Numbered from the stretch's first letter, positions 27,338 to 37,576 are shown. The stretch is DNA of 64,000 bases from Synechococcus sp. CBW1108 (GCF_015840335.1 NZ_CP060395.1:2269277-2333276), one strand, 5' to 3'. Numbers and translations are program-made. The notes: generated from the letters alone by a model not told the origin.

Positions 27338-27355
27338 GGGGGGGGTGGGGTGGGG
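27338..27355 (+). other. G-rich tract (G8-T-G4-T-G4), possible quadruplex
   Basis: Eight G, then T, four G, T, four G, in the 150-base gap between groEL and the 79-residue gene. An intramolecular quadruplex on the plus strand is plausible; the same tract is C-rich in the groEL leader strand. Confidence 0.55.
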
Positions 27356-27433
27356 AAAGCCGAATCGATCCCCTCCTTGGGCTGCCGAATCCCGCCAGCC
27401 TCGATAGGGTCGACCCAAGCAGAAGGCGGGGAG

Positions 27434-27673
27434 ATGGAGGATCTGCTGCAAACGGCCCTGGAAAGCGCAAACGAAGCGGTTGCGCTGGCGCCTGCCACCA
27501 GTGCCAATGCGATGGTGTTTGTCATGGTGGCGGTGTTCGGGGTGTTGATGGCCCTGGTGTACGTGCCGGTGCGACTTTTTCTCACAATTACCGCCCGTAG
27601 CCGCCGTCTGCGCTTGCTGCTGAGAATTCGCCGGCTGCGCGAGGAGCTGGGTCAGCCGATCACCAATCCCTGA
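27434..27673 (+). CDS. small single-helix membrane protein, 79 aa
   Basis: The reading frame is embedded in a longer open frame but starts properly at the ATG at 27434, with ggggag just upstream. It has an acidic Ala-rich N-terminus, one membrane segment (AMVFVMVAVFGVLMALVYV) and a strongly basic tail (RSRRLRLLLRIRRLREEL). I know no function. The N-out/K-in pattern suggests a type II membrane orientation with the basic tail in the cytoplasm. Convergent with fabG, 4 bases between stops. Confidence 0.65.
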   Translation: MEDLLQTALESANEAVALAPATSANAMVFVMVAVFGVLMALVYVPVRLFLTITARSRRLRLLLRIRRLREELGQPITNP

Positions 27674-27677
27674 GGCC

Positions 27678-28430
27678 CTAGCGCATCACCATGCCGCCAT
27701 CCACCTGCAGTACCTGGCCGGTCATGTAGGCGGCGGCTGGATCGGCGGCCAGGAAGCGCACGGCGCTGGCCACTTCGGCCGGCTGGCCCATGCGCCCCAG
27801 GGGGATGGCCGCCAGGATCGGCTCCTTGTTGAGCTCGGCGGTCATGTCGCTCTCGATGAAGCCGGGGGCCACCGCGTTGACGGTGACGCCGCGGCTGGCG
27901 AATTCGGCGGCGCTGCTGCGGGTGAGGCCGATTAGGCCCGCCTTGGCGGCGCTGTAGTTGGCCTGGCCCGGATTGCCCATCAGGGCCACCACCGAGGTGA
28001 TGTTGATGATCCGGCCGGCGCGGGCCTTCAGCATCGTGCGGCTGACGGCCCGGGTGCAGAGGAACACGCCGGTGAGGTTGAGGTCGATCACGCTCTGCCA
28101 GTCGGCGGTTTTCATGCGCATCAGCAGGCCATCGCGGGTGATGCCGGCGTTGTTGACCAGCACATCGAGCCGGCCCTCCTTGGCCAGCACCGCCTTCACC
28201 ATCGCCTCCACCTGCTCCTCCTCGGCCACGTTGGCCTGGTGGGCCCAGGCCTGGCCCCCGGCCGCGGCGATCTCGGCTACCACCGCTTCGGCGGCCTGGG
28301 GTGAGCTGGCGTAGTTGACCACCACTAGGGCCCCGGCGGCGGCCAGCTCCAGGGCTATGGCACGGCCAATACCCCTGCTGGCTCCGGTGACCAGGGCCAC
28401 TTGGTCGGCCAGGGGAGCGGGGCTGGGCAT
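27678..28430 (-). CDS. fabG: 3-oxoacyl-[acyl-carrier-protein] reductase
   Basis: 250 residues, short-chain dehydrogenase. NADPH-binding [16 protein letters not shown], catalytic Ser/Tyr/Lys in [23 protein letters not shown], and the C-terminal [12 protein letters not shown] that is typical of FabG. It reduces 3-oxoacyl-ACP in fatty-acid synthesis. A separate upstream gene on the same strand (GT9-like) follows after 57 bases. Confidence 0.93.
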   Translation of the reverse strand: MPSPAPLADQVALVTGASRGIGRAIALELAAAGALVVVNYASSPQAAEAVVAEIAAAGGQAWAHQANVAEEEQVEAMVKAVLAKEGRLDVLVNNAGITRDGLLMRMKTADWQSVIDLNLTGVFLCTRAVSRTMLKARAGRIINITSVVALMGNPGQANYSAAKAGLIGLTRSSAAEFASRGVTVNAVAPGFIESDMTAELNKEPILAAIPLGRMGQPAEVASAVRFLAADPAAAYMTGQVLQVDGGMVMR

Positions 28431-28487
28431 CGCAGCTAGGGCTTCACTGGCGCTGATCGTATGGCGTGGGCTGATCGTCTGGAGTAA

Positions 28488-29333
28488 TCAGCCCAGGCCC
28501 AGGGCGGCCAGCACCTCGGCGCCCGTGAGCTGGCTGAGGGAGGTGGCGGAGCCCAGGCCCTGAACCCCGGCGCGCTTGGGCAGACTGGTGGCTTCCCGGC
28601 CCAGGGCCACCAGCGGTATCCCCAGTAGCAGGGCCAGTTCAACCGTCAGCGGATCGCTGGCCAACACCACATCGACGCTGGCAATCTGGGCTGCCCGCTG
28701 ACGCAGGGCCCCGGCCGTGGCCCCCCCCAGGGCCGCCTGGGTCCGCAGGTTGGGCAGTTTGGTGCGGATCACTGCCGGCAGGTCCTGCCACTGGCCGGCG
28801 GGCCAGTCGCCAGCCGCGCCTGAGGGGGCGAGCAGCAGGGCCGGCCCATCCCCGGCAGGTAGGGCGGCGGCGGCGGCGGCGAGATCAGCCTGGGCCAGGG
28901 TGAGACGGAAGCTGTCGGCCTCAAGCCGCACCCCGATCGGTTGGAGGTAGGCGGCTAGGGCCTGGTTGGGCCAGGCGTCAGCGCTGGGTGTGATCTTTTT
29001 GGTGGCGGAGAAACCGCTGGCCGCAATTCGGGTGGGAATGTGGCTCAGGGACAGCATCAGGTCCATCTGGCGGCTGGGCGCCAAGTTGAAACACAGCTGA
29101 AAATCAGGCTCGCGCACCGATCCCATCAGGTTGGCCCAGTCGGCCAGGGTGGCCTGGTCGTAGGCGAAGGGCAGGGCCCGGCCCACCGCCGGATGCAGGC
29201 TCCAGATGGGCATGGCTGCCATCGGGCAGACCACCTGCACCTCGGCCTTGAGTTGGTCGGCCACCGCGGCGGCGGCGGCGAAACTCTGCAGCTGCTCGCT
29301 GCTGCCGCCCGGGATTAGAAACAGGGCGCGCAT
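28488..29333 (-). CDS. glycosyltransferase family 9-like (heptosyltransferase-type) protein
   Basis: 281 residues. The N-terminal Rossmann half (MRALFLIPGGSSEQLQSF) and the C-terminal nucleotide-sugar half (PALLLAPSGAAGDWPAGQWQ; DVVLASDPLTVELALLLGIP; LVALGRE) match the ADP-heptose-type GT9 layout, though shortened. It probably adds a sugar to lipopolysaccharide or another surface glycan. The ATG at 29333 is chosen; a longer open frame runs antisense to ispD and is not coding. Divergent from ispD. Confidence 0.72.
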   Translation of the reverse strand: MRALFLIPGGSSEQLQSFAAAAAVADQLKAEVQVVCPMAAMPIWSLHPAVGRALPFAYDQATLADWANLMGSVREPDFQLCFNLAPSRQMDLMLSLSHIPTRIAASGFSATKKITPSADAWPNQALAAYLQPIGVRLEADSFRLTLAQADLAAAAAALPAGDGPALLLAPSGAAGDWPAGQWQDLPAVIRTKLPNLRTQAALGGATAGALRQRAAQIASVDVVLASDPLTVELALLLGIPLVALGREATSLPKRAGVQGLGSATSLSQLTGAEVLAALGLG

Positions 29334-29394
29334 TGCAAGGGCATGGAGTCTGCGGCCTGATTGTATGAATTGGATCCGGTTTGACCCACTGAAC

Positions 29395-29399
29395 GGGAG
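29395..29399 (+). promoter_or_regulatory. Shine-Dalgarno deciding the ispD start
   Basis: gggag, 6 bases before the GTG at 29406. It supports that GTG over the in-frame TTG at 29400. Confidence 0.6.
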
Positions 29400-29405
29400 T
29401 TGCTT

Positions 29406-30095
29406 GTGCATTTGCTGATCGCCGCCGCCGGCAGCGGCCGCCGCATGGGGGCAGAGGGCAACAAGCTGTTGCTGCCTGTGGCGGGTCGGCCCGTGTTGGC
29501 CTGGACCCTGGAGGCCGCCCTGGCTTGCCCTGCCATCAGCTGGATCGGCATCGTCGGGCAGCCGCTGGATGGGGAGGCGATCGCCGCGATCGTGGCGGCG
29601 GCGGCGCCAGACCGGCCGGTCCGCTGGATCGTCGGTGGCGACACGCGCCAGGAGTCGGTGAGTCGGGGTCTGGCGGCGCTGCCGCCCGAGGCGGAGGGGG
29701 TGCTGATTCACGATGGCGCCCGCTGCCTGGTGGAGCCCGAGCTGCTGCAGCGCTGTGCCGCCGCCGTATCCGGCGGGGCTGCCGTGATTGCCGCCACCCC
29801 GGTCACCGACACGATCAAGCAGGTGGACGGCGAGGGCACGATCACCGCCACCCCCGATCGCCGCTCTCTCTGGGCGGCCCAGACCCCCCAGGGCTTTCCC
29901 GTGCACCAGCTGCGGGCTGCCCACGCCAGCGCCAGGGAGCAGGGCTGGAGTGTCACCGACGACGCGGCCCTATTTGAACTGCTTGGTCTGCCGGTGCAGG
30001 TGTTGGAGGGGCCGCCCTCCAACATCAAGCTCACCACCCCCTTCGATCTCAGCGTGGCTGCAGCGGTGCTCTCGACCAGGCCTGCTGCTCATTAG
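29406..30095 (+). CDS. ispD: 2-C-methyl-D-erythritol 4-phosphate cytidylyltransferase
   Basis: 229 residues, MEP-pathway step making CDP-ME from MEP and CTP. CTP-binding [12 protein letters not shown] with Lys in [25 protein letters not shown], and the C-terminal [15 protein letters not shown]. The enzyme feeds isoprenoids for chlorophyll, carotenoids and quinones. Its 3' end overlaps the convergent LD-carboxypeptidase gene by 4 bases. Confidence 0.95.
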   Translation: MHLLIAAAGSGRRMGAEGNKLLLPVAGRPVLAWTLEAALACPAISWIGIVGQPLDGEAIAAIVAAAAPDRPVRWIVGGDTRQESVSRGLAALPPEAEGVLIHDGARCLVEPELLQRCAAAVSGGAAVIAATPVTDTIKQVDGEGTITATPDRRSLWAAQTPQGFPVHQLRAAHASAREQGWSVTDDAALFELLGLPVQVLEGPPSNIKLTTPFDLSVAAAVLSTRPAAH

Positions 30096-31003
30096 AGCTG
30101 AGTTGCAGCTGGCCCAATTCGCAGCTGACCGCTGTCGCCATCGAGCTCGGCCATGACCCCCAGGGGCAAAGCCGCATTGCCGGCCACATGGCCCACGGGC
30201 AGGCCAGCCACCACCGGCATGTCTAGATCGGCGGTGCGCTCACGCAGCACCTGCTCAAGCGAGAAGCAATCTGAACTTGCCCCCCCCGAGTTCCCATCGC
30301 AGTCGCTGAACGCCCCCAGGCCGATGCCGCCCAGCTTTTGCAGTGCCCCGCACAGGCGCCAGTGGGTGAGCATCCGCTCGATCCGGTAGGGGGCTTCGCC
30401 CACGTCCTCCAGCACCAGGATGGCGCCGCGCAGATCGGGCAGGTGGGAGGTGCCGAGCAGGTGGGTGGCCACGGTGAGATTGGCCGCCAGCAGCGGCCCT
30501 TTGGCGCTGCCGCCAACCCAGCCCTCACCCTGCAGGGGGGCGAGGGGTTCGCCGAACAGCACGGCCCTCAACCGCTCCTGGCTCCAGGCGGGCTCGGCCC
30601 CCAGGGTGGTCAGCAGGGGACCGTGGATGGCGCCGCCCTGGCCCTGGGCCAGCTGGGCCCAGAGCAGGGAGGTGACGTCGGAGAAGCCCAGCAGCCAGCG
30701 GCAGGGCAGGGCCAGGGGTTGCTCCAGCAGGCGAGCCGCGCCCCAGCCCCCGCGCACGCAGGCCAGCAGGTCGGCGCCCCGCCGGGCGGCGGCCTCCAGG
30801 TCGCCGCGCCGCTCCTGATCGCTGCCGGCCAGGTAGCCCCAGCTCCGCCCAGTCAGCGGGGGGAGCTCCACCTCCAGGCCCCACCCCTGGAGCACCGAGA
30901 TGCCGCCATCCAGGCGGGCCAGGGCAGCGTCCCCAATCAGGGCCGAACTGGCTGCCACCATCTGTACCCGGTCCCCGGGCTGGAGGGGCGCTGGCTGCTT
31001 CAT
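30092..31003 (-). CDS. LD-carboxypeptidase (peptidase family S66)
   Basis: 303 residues. Serine nucleophile in [13 protein letters not shown], catalytic Glu in [17 protein letters not shown] and His in [10 protein letters not shown], the S66 triad. The family removes the terminal D-Ala from murein tetrapeptides in cell-wall recycling. The ATG at 31003 overlaps the ubiA stop region in ATGA. No signal peptide, so cytoplasmic. Confidence 0.9.
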   Translation of the reverse strand: MKQPAPLQPGDRVQMVAASSALIGDAALARLDGGISVLQGWGLEVELPPLTGRSWGYLAGSDQERRGDLEAAARRGADLLACVRGGWGAARLLEQPLALPCRWLLGFSDVTSLLWAQLAQGQGGAIHGPLLTTLGAEPAWSQERLRAVLFGEPLAPLQGEGWVGGSAKGPLLAANLTVATHLLGTSHLPDLRGAILVLEDVGEAPYRIERMLTHWRLCGALQKLGGIGLGAFSDCDGNSGGASSDCFSLEQVLRERTADLDMPVVAGLPVGHVAGNAALPLGVMAELDGDSGQLRIGPAATQL

Positions 31004-31884
31004 GGCAGTTGGCCCAGCACCAGGGCGAGCAGCAGCAGACCCCCGAGTTGCACCTGGCGGCCGAAATGGCGCCCGAAGGCCGAGCGGGGCAGATTCGGGC
31101 GCCTCAGCAGGGCCGCTTGCCACTGCATGCCCGCGGCTGCCACCAGGCCGAGGGGCCAGGTGATCCAGCCCGTGCCCTGGAGTCCTGCCGCCAGGCCCAG
31201 GGCCAGGCTGGCCAGGCCGTAGCTGAGGGCCACCGCCAGGGGTGCGCGCTCACCCAGGCTGAGGGCGCTGCTGCGCACGCCGATGGCCCGGTCGTCGTCC
31301 CGGTCGGCCATGGCATACACCGTGTCGAAGCCGAAGGTCCACAGCAGGGTGGCCAGCCACACCAGGGCCAGGGGCCAGCCGCCCGCCAGGGAACCCGTGC
31401 GGGCCGCCCAGGGGATCAGGACGGCAAAGCCCCAGCAGAGGGCAAGCACCAGCTGGGGATAGGCAAACCAGCGCTTGGCCGAGGGGTAGAGCAGCACCGG
31501 CGGCAGGGCGGCGATCGCCAGCCCCAGGCAGGCCCCGCGGCTCGCCGGCGGCAGGCCCCAGACCACCACCCCCAGGGCTACCAGCAGGGTGACCAGCAGC
31601 AACAGCAGCGCTTCGGCCACGCTGACCCGGCCATCGGCCAGGGGGCGGGTGCGGGTGCGCTCCACCAGGGGGTCGATGCGCCTGTCCCAGAGGTCGTTGG
31701 CGATGCAGCCGGCTGCGCTCACGGCCAGGCCCCCGACCACGATCCATCCCACCAGCTGGGCTGGCGGCGGGGCATGGGGGGCGAGCCAGAGGCTCCAACC
31801 GGCTGGAATCAGCAGAATCAAGCGGCCACTGGGCTTGTGCCAGCGCACCAGCTCCAGCCAGGCCCGCAGTTGGGAGAAGGCCAT
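31000..31884 (-). CDS. ubiA: 4-hydroxybenzoate polyprenyltransferase (UbiA-type)
   Basis: 294 residues, about eight helices. First Asp motif NDLWDRRIDPLVERTRTRPL, second DTVYAMADRDDDRAIGV. It prenylates 4-hydroxybenzoate, the likely first step to plastoquinone in cyanobacteria. Coupled to the S66 gene, divergent from ppx with about 90 bases between starts. Confidence 0.92.
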   Translation of the reverse strand: MAFSQLRAWLELVRWHKPSGRLILLIPAGWSLWLAPHAPPPAQLVGWIVVGGLAVSAAGCIANDLWDRRIDPLVERTRTRPLADGRVSVAEALLLLLVTLLVALGVVVWGLPPASRGACLGLAIAALPPVLLYPSAKRWFAYPQLVLALCWGFAVLIPWAARTGSLAGGWPLALVWLATLLWTFGFDTVYAMADRDDDRAIGVRSSALSLGERAPLAVALSYGLASLALGLAAGLQGTGWITWPLGLVAAAGMQWQAALLRRPNLPRSAFGRHFGRQVQLGGLLLLALVLGQLP

Positions 31885-31974
31885 GCTCTTTTTCCATTGC
31901 GCCGCACCCTAGGGGTGCCGGTGGGATAGCCCGCGGATGGCAAAGTGGCGCCCTAGCGGCAGCAGCCGAGCCCG

Positions 31975-33585
31975 ATGGTCCAGGTCCCCAACCTTCAGCC
32001 GGCCGGCCGGCGCCGGGTGGCGGCGATCGACATAGGCACCAATTCGATCCACCTGCTGGTGGCGGAGGTGGATCCCAAGCTCTGCAGTTTCAGCGTGGTG
32101 CTGGCCGAGAAGGCCACCACCCGGCTTGGCGACAGGGATCCCCACAGTGGCGATCTAAGCGCTGAGGCGATTGAGCGAGCCTTCCGCACCCTGCGCCACG
32201 ACCGCGACCTGGCCCTCAGCCATGGCGTGGAGCAGATCGTCACCGCGGCCACCAGCGCCGTGCGGGAGGCCCCCAACGGTCGGGATTTCCTGGTGGCCCT
32301 CCAGGAGCAGCTGGGGCTGGATGTGGATCTGGTGAGTGGCCCGGAGGAGGCCCGGCTGATCTATCTGGGGGTGCTCTCGGGCATGGCCTTCGGCGACCAA
32401 CCCCACCTGATTATCGATATCGGTGGTGGCTCCACCGAACTGGTGCTGGCCGACGGTCGTGATGCCCGCTGCCTCAGCAGCACCCGTATCGGTGCGGTGC
32501 GGCTGCAGCGGGAGTTTTGCCAGCAGGACCCGCTCCCCGCCGATCGCCGGGGATTTCTGCAGGCCTACATCCAAGGGGCCCTGGATCCGGCCGTTGCCGA
32601 AGTGAAGGCGGCCCTGCGGCCGGGTGAGCAGCCGCTGATGGTTGGCACCAGCGGCACGGCCATGGCCCTGGCGGCCCTGGCGGCGGCCGAAGACCCCAAA
32701 CCCCCGCTCAAGCTCCATGGTTACCGGCTCAGCCGGGAGCGCATCGACCAGCTCACCGCCCGGCTGCTGGCGATGACCCCAGAGCAGCGCCGGGCCCTGA
32801 GCGCCATCAATGAGCGGCGCTCCGAAATCATCGTGCCCGGGGCGCTGATCCTGCAGACCGCGATGGCCATGCTGCAGGTGCGGGAGCTGGTGGTGTGTGA
32901 TCGGGCCCTGCGAGAGGGCTTGATTGTCGATTGGATGCTGCGCAATGGGCTGTTGGACGATCGCTTCGCCTTCCAGAGCACGATCCGGGAGCGCACGGTT
33001 CTGCACCTGGCCCAGAGTTTTGGCGTTGACCCCTCCCGGGCTGATCGGGTCGCGGCCCACGCCCTGAGCCTCTACGACCAATCCCGCGGGCTGCTCCACA
33101 CTGACGACGGCCCAGGTCGGGAATTGCTCTGGGCCGCCGCCCAGCTGCACACCTGTGGCAAGAGCATCAATATTTCGGCTTACCACAAGCACAGCTGGTA
33201 TCTGATTCGCCATGGCGAGCTGCTGGGCTACACCGAGCTGGAGCACCTGATGGTGGCGGCGATCGGCCGTTATCACCGGCGCAGCTTGCCGAAGAAACGG
33301 CATGAGTCGTGGCAGCTGATCGAGGGCCGCGAGCAGCGGCGCACGGTGAGTTCGATGGCCCTGCTGCTGCGGTTGGCCGCCGCCCTAGACCGCCGGCCGG
33401 CCCCGGTGATCGCAGCGTTCCAGGTGCAACGGCAGGAAGGCGCCGTGGGCATAGTTCTGGAACCCGTGGCGGCTCCCCCAGGGCAGCCGCAGGTGGATCT
33501 CAGCTTGGAGCGCTGGAGCCTGCAGGCCTGCGCTGCCGTGGTGCGGGAGGCCTGCGGCCTGGAGCTCAGGGTGCCGGAGCACTAA
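31975..33585 (+). CDS. ppx: Ppx/GppA exopolyphosphatase-family protein
   Basis: 536 residues. Actin-like ATPase-fold signatures AAIDIGTNSIHLLVAEV and LIIDIGGGSTELVLADG occupy the N-terminal 300 residues; the rest is an HD-type helical domain (AAQLHTCGKSINISAYHKHS). It hydrolyses polyphosphate or pppGpp. Overlaps the convergent RodZ-like gene by 20 bases. Confidence 0.93.
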   Translation: MVQVPNLQPAGRRRVAAIDIGTNSIHLLVAEVDPKLCSFSVVLAEKATTRLGDRDPHSGDLSAEAIERAFRTLRHDRDLALSHGVEQIVTAATSAVREAPNGRDFLVALQEQLGLDVDLVSGPEEARLIYLGVLSGMAFGDQPHLIIDIGGGSTELVLADGRDARCLSSTRIGAVRLQREFCQQDPLPADRRGFLQAYIQGALDPAVAEVKAALRPGEQPLMVGTSGTAMALAALAAAEDPKPPLKLHGYRLSRERIDQLTARLLAMTPEQRRALSAINERRSEIIVPGALILQTAMAMLQVRELVVCDRALREGLIVDWMLRNGLLDDRFAFQSTIRERTVLHLAQSFGVDPSRADRVAAHALSLYDQSRGLLHTDDGPGRELLWAAAQLHTCGKSINISAYHKHSWYLIRHGELLGYTELEHLMVAAIGRYHRRSLPKKRHESWQLIEGREQRRTVSSMALLLRLAAALDRRPAPVIAAFQVQRQEGAVGIVLEPVAAPPGQPQVDLSLERWSLQACAAVVREACGLELRVPEH

Positions 33586-34306
33586 AACGCTGCCAGCGCA
33601 CCTGATCGATCGGGCCCAGGACCCGGCTCGCTGCGGTGCCCAGCTGGGCCTGCACCAGATCGGGTCGCCCGGCGAGCACCTGCAGTCCGCCTCCTAGGGG
33701 GAAGCGCCGCTCGCCGTTGAAGGTGCCGCGGAAGAGGACCTTGCCTGCTTCGGCCTTCACCTCCAGCCAGCTGGGCTCCTGGCTGCGCAGCACGAGCTCC
33801 GGGCTGCTGGTGGCGACAGCCGCAGGTTGGGCTGCCGTTGGGATAGGGATGCGGCTGCCGGCAGGCCCAGGCTGGGCCCGCTGCTGCAACCATTGCTGGC
33901 GCAGTAGATTGCCCCCCGTTGCCACCCCAGCCAGGATTGCTGCTGCCAGGGCCATGGGCCCCAGGATCTGTGGGCGTGGGCGGGGGCCAGTTGGCCCTGG
34001 GGCGAGCGGGGTCTGAGCACTGGCGGCCTGGGGCTGGAATGGCCCGCTGGCGCGCAGCATCTGCAGGGGGCCACTGATGTCGATTGCCAGGTTGGAAGCC
34101 ACCCTGCGGGCCTGGGCGATCACGAATACGGCTTCGGGCAGGCGGCTGGCATCACCAGCCTCTAGGGCCTGGAGCTGCTCCAGGCCCATATTGAGCCGAC
34201 CAGCCAGCTCGGCAATGCTGAGACCCTGGGCCTCGCGGCCATGGCGGAGAGCCTCCCCTAGGGCTGAAAGGCCGCCAGTCGCGTTATTTGGGCAGGGGAC
34301 CGGCAA
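33566..34306 (-). CDS. RodZ-like HTH membrane protein
   Basis: 246 residues. N-terminal XRE-type helix-turn-helix (REAQGLSIAELAGRLNMGLE), a Pro/Gln-rich linker, one membrane helix (about 115-133, GPMALAAAILAGVATGG), then a C-terminal DUF4115-type beta domain (ELVLRSQEPSWLEVKA). RodZ links the MreB skeleton to the membrane in rods; in a near-coccoid picocyanobacterium the role is open. The start is a TTG at 34306, so not certain. Confidence 0.82.
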   Translation of the reverse strand: MPVPCPNNATGGLSALGEALRHGREAQGLSIAELAGRLNMGLEQLQALEAGDASRLPEAVFVIAQARRVASNLAIDISGPLQMLRASGPFQPQAASAQTPLAPGPTGPRPRPQILGPMALAAAILAGVATGGNLLRQQWLQQRAQPGPAGSRIPIPTAAQPAAVATSSPELVLRSQEPSWLEVKAEAGKVLFRGTFNGERRFPLGGGLQVLAGRPDLVQAQLGTAASRVLGPIDQVRWQRFSAPAP

Positions 34307-34379
34307 TTGGGTCAGGTCGGCGAAAAGCTACAGCAATTCTGCCTGCTGGTTGGGGGTCTGGCATCGACCCTGCTCAGAT

Positions 34380-34450
<71 letters not shown>

Positions 34451-34494
34451 GCACTCCCTGAGCCTAAAACACCGCAGGCAGCCCATCGGCCACC

Positions 34495-35997
34495 ATGGGG
34501 CAGAGCCAGCCGCATCGCGTGAGCGCCCAACCTCCTGGAACAGAGTTGTCCCTGGCCCCGTCTGGCGGCCCGGCCCCATTTGACGTTGACGTGCTGATTG
34601 TCGGTGGCGGCGTGTGCGGCACGGCCCTGCTGTTCGAGCTGGCCCGCTACACGGACCTCGATCGCCTCCTGTTGGTGGAGCGCTATGACGCCCTGGCCCG
34701 GGTGAACTCCAAGGTCTCCAACAACAGCCAGACGATCCATTGCGGCGACATCGAGACCAACTACACCTTGGAGAAGGCCCTGCTGGTCAAGCGCACGGCA
34801 GAGATGATCGTCCATTACGCCGATCTGCTCGATCCAGAGACCCGCAAGCGCTGCGTGTTTCGCACCCCAAAGATGGTGCTCGGCGTGGGCGAGCGGGAGT
34901 GCGCCTTTCTGCGGGAGCGTTTTGAGCGCTTTTCGCCCCACTTCCCCGCCATGGAGCTGCTCGACAAGCAGCAGATAGCCAGCTGGGAGCCCCAGGTGGG
35001 CTTTGTCAATGGCCAAATGCGCCCGGAGGAGCTGGTGGCCATCGGTATTCGCAGCACCTACACTGCTGTGGATTACGAGGAGCTCTCGGCCTCCTTTGTG
35101 GCCCAAGCCCGGCAGGCACTGGTCGGCAGCGGCCGCCAGCTCAGCCTCCAGCTCGGAACCAGTGTGGCCGCGATCAGCCCGGAGGGTGAGGGCTATCGGG
35201 TGGAGTTGGTTGCCACCGCCGGATGCACCAGCGCTGCAGGCCAGGCCCCCCGCAGTGTCCGGGCTCGCCATGTGGTGGTGAATGCCGGCGCCCACAGCCT
35301 GCTGATGGCCCAACGGATGGGTTTTGGTCTGGAGTATTCCTGCCTGCCGGTGGCCGGCAGCTTCTACTTCACCCCCGACCTGCTCCAGGGCAAGGTGTAC
35401 ACGGTTCAGAACGACAAGTTGCCCTTCGCCGCCATCCATGGCGACCCGGATGTGCGAGCCCCCGGCAAGACCCGCTTCGGCCCCACGGCCCTGCTGCTGC
35501 CGCTGCTGGAGCGTTATAAGCCGGGCTCGTTCTGGGAGTTCCTGCAGGTGCTGCGGCTGGATTGGGCCGTGCTCGCGGTTTTCTGGCAGTTGCTGCGCAC
35601 CGCTGACATCCGCAATTACATCTTTAAAAACCTGCTGTTTGAGGTGCCCTGGCTGCGGCGGCGCCTGTTTCTGGCCGATGCCCGCAAGATCGTGCCGAGC
35701 ATGGAGCTGGGCGACCTCAGCTTCGCGGAGGGCTATGGCGGCGTGCGTCCCCAGCTTATTGACAAGGCCAATCGCAAGCTGATGCTGGGCGAGGCCAGCA
35801 TCGCCGCCCGCCCGGGCCTGGTGTTCAACGTCACCCCCTCTCCAGGCGGCACCTGCTGCCTGGGCAATGGGGCCCGGGATGTGGCGGCTATCGCCGAGCG
35901 GCTCGGCTGCCGGTTTGATCGCGACCGGCTGGCCCGGGAGCTCTACGGCGAGAAGGTCTCAGATGCCGCCGCGGAAGAGGTGGTTGTGGCTGGCTGA
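34495..35997 (+). CDS. mqo: malate:quinone oxidoreductase-type FAD protein
   Basis: 500 residues. Leader of about 30 residues, then FAD-binding VLIVGGGVCGTALLFELA, the family signature VNSKVSNNSQTIHCGDIE, and a C-terminal PSPGGTCCLGNGARD. It oxidises malate and passes electrons to the quinone pool. Its end overlaps the convergent cobM gene by 39 bases. Very good match to Mqo; other FAD oxidoreductases are less likely. Confidence 0.9.
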   Translation: MGQSQPHRVSAQPPGTELSLAPSGGPAPFDVDVLIVGGGVCGTALLFELARYTDLDRLLLVERYDALARVNSKVSNNSQTIHCGDIETNYTLEKALLVKRTAEMIVHYADLLDPETRKRCVFRTPKMVLGVGERECAFLRERFERFSPHFPAMELLDKQQIASWEPQVGFVNGQMRPEELVAIGIRSTYTAVDYEELSASFVAQARQALVGSGRQLSLQLGTSVAAISPEGEGYRVELVATAGCTSAAGQAPRSVRARHVVVNAGAHSLLMAQRMGFGLEYSCLPVAGSFYFTPDLLQGKVYTVQNDKLPFAAIHGDPDVRAPGKTRFGPTALLLPLLERYKPGSFWEFLQVLRLDWAVLAVFWQLLRTADIRNYIFKNLLFEVPWLRRRLFLADARKIVPSMELGDLSFAEGYGGVRPQLIDKANRKLMLGEASIAARPGLVFNVTPSPGGTCCLGNGARDVAAIAERLGCRFDRDRLARELYGEKVSDAAAEEVVVAG

Positions 35998-36723
35998 ATA
36001 GAGTTTGGAGCGGGCTTCGGCCGGCGCCGCCAGGGCAGGACTCACCACGTAGAGGGTGGTGCGAATCAGGCCCCGTTCGCGGCTCACTTGGGCCATCTGG
36101 GCCAGGGGCACCACGCTGAGCCATTGGTCGGGCCAGCTCACCCGGTAGCCAATCGCCACGGGGGTGTCGGCTGGGTAGTGGCGCAGGAGTTCGGCCTGCA
36201 CCTCCTCGACATGGCGGGCGCTGAGGTAGAGGCAGAGGGAGGCCCGCAGGGCTGCCAGGTGCTCCAAGGCCTCGCGCTCGGGCACGCCCGTGCGGCCACC
36301 GGTGCGGCTGAGCACGATCGTCTGCACCAGCCCGGGGATGGTGAGTTCGCTTTGCAGGGCCGAGGCGGCAGCCTGGTAGGCACTCAGGCCCGGCACCACC
36401 TCCACGGCGATACCGGCATCGGCCAGGCGGCAGATCTGCTCGGCGATGGCGCCGTAGAGGCAGGGGTCGCCGTCGTGGAGCCGCACCACGGTCTTGCCGG
36501 CGCTGGCCCGATCCAGCACCACCGCCAGCACCTGCTCGAGGGTGAGGCTGCTGGTGCGCACCTGTTCACAGCTCGCCGGAGCCAGGGCAGCGATCTGGGG
36601 ATTTACCAGGGAATCGGTCCACACCAGCACCTCGGCCCGTTCCAGCAGCCTGGCTGCGCGCAGGGTGAGCAGGTCGGGGGCGCCGGGGCCCGCACCGACG
36701 ATCCAAACGGTAGGGCTGGTCAA
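35959..36723 (-). CDS. cobM: precorrin-4 C11-methyltransferase
   Basis: 254 residues, SAM-dependent tetrapyrrole methylase in cobalamin synthesis: [55 protein letters not shown], then [10 protein letters not shown]. The TTG at 36721-36723 overlaps the lgt stop (TTGA) and was chosen over a longer out-of-pattern leader. End overlaps mqo by 39 bases. CobJ/CobI-type relatives are possible, but the SRTGGRT region favours CobM. Confidence 0.85.
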   Translation of the reverse strand: MTSPTVWIVGAGPGAPDLLTLRAARLLERAEVLVWTDSLVNPQIAALAPASCEQVRTSSLTLEQVLAVVLDRASAGKTVVRLHDGDPCLYGAIAEQICRLADAGIAVEVVPGLSAYQAAASALQSELTIPGLVQTIVLSRTGGRTGVPEREALEHLAALRASLCLYLSARHVEEVQAELLRHYPADTPVAIGYRVSWPDQWLSVVPLAQMAQVSRERGLIRTTLYVVSPALAAPAEARSKLYSASHNHLFRGGI

Positions 36724-37571
36724 GCGGAAACTCCACTGGGGTCGGGTAGGGGGCTGTGGCGGCCGTACAACCACCAGAGGCCAGCACCGCCCAGCCCGAT
36801 CAGCAGCAAACTCACGAGCTGGGCCATGCGCAGGCCGCCCTCACAGAAGGGCGGGGCGGCGAGCAGACAGAGGGGATCGGTCCTCAACCCCTCGATCCAA
36901 ACCCTGCCGCTGCTGTAGGCAAGCAGATAGACGCAGCTGAGGGTCCCTGGCAACAGCTGGATGCGGCCCCTGCTGGCGGCGCGGAACAGGAGCAACAGCA
37001 GGATGCAAACCCCCAGATTCCAGATGGATTCGTAGAGGAAGGTGGGGTGAAAGTAGGCCTGGTCGAGAAATTCGCTGGGCCGGAAAGCCAGTGGAATGAA
37101 CAGCTTCCAGGGCAGATCGGTGGGTAGCCCGAAGGCCTCTGAGTTGAAGAAGTTGCCCCAGCGGCCTATGGCCTGGCCCAGGGCTACCGCGGGCACCAGT
37201 ACATCCAACAGGGGCCAGAAGGGCTGCCTGCGCCAGCGGCAGAAGAGCACCGCAGCGAGGCTGCCACCGAGCAGGGCGCCGTGGATGGCGATGCCGCCTC
37301 GCCAGATGGCCAGCACATCGAGCCAGTTGCAGCCGTATTGGCGCCATTCCAGGAGCACGTAATAGAGCCGGGCACCCAGCACCGCCCCCAGCACCAACAG
37401 GGGCAGCAGGTCTGCGATCAGGGAAGGTTCGATGCCGCGGGCCCGGCCCAGCCTGGTGGCCAGGCTGAGACCCAGCAGCACGGCGATGGCGATAAGCAGA
37501 CCATACCAACGCAAGGCAATGGGACCCAGCTGGAAAACCAGGGGCCCCGGGGAGGTGAAGATGGCAAGCAC
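36720..37571 (-). CDS. lgt: prolipoprotein diacylglyceryl transferase
   Basis: 283 residues, seven helices. The signature is clear: [20 protein letters not shown], and [20 protein letters not shown]. It adds diacylglycerol to the lipobox Cys of lipoproteins such as those at 10525 and 12786. GTG start. It follows petA after 5 bases and is coupled to cobM. Confidence 0.94.
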   Translation of the reverse strand: MLAIFTSPGPLVFQLGPIALRWYGLLIAIAVLLGLSLATRLGRARGIEPSLIADLLPLLVLGAVLGARLYYVLLEWRQYGCNWLDVLAIWRGGIAIHGALLGGSLAAVLFCRWRRQPFWPLLDVLVPAVALGQAIGRWGNFFNSEAFGLPTDLPWKLFIPLAFRPSEFLDQAYFHPTFLYESIWNLGVCILLLLLFRAASRGRIQLLPGTLSCVYLLAYSSGRVWIEGLRTDPLCLLAAPPFCEGGLRMAQLVSLLLIGLGGAGLWWLYGRHSPLPDPSGVSA

Positions 37572-37576
37572 GCTGC

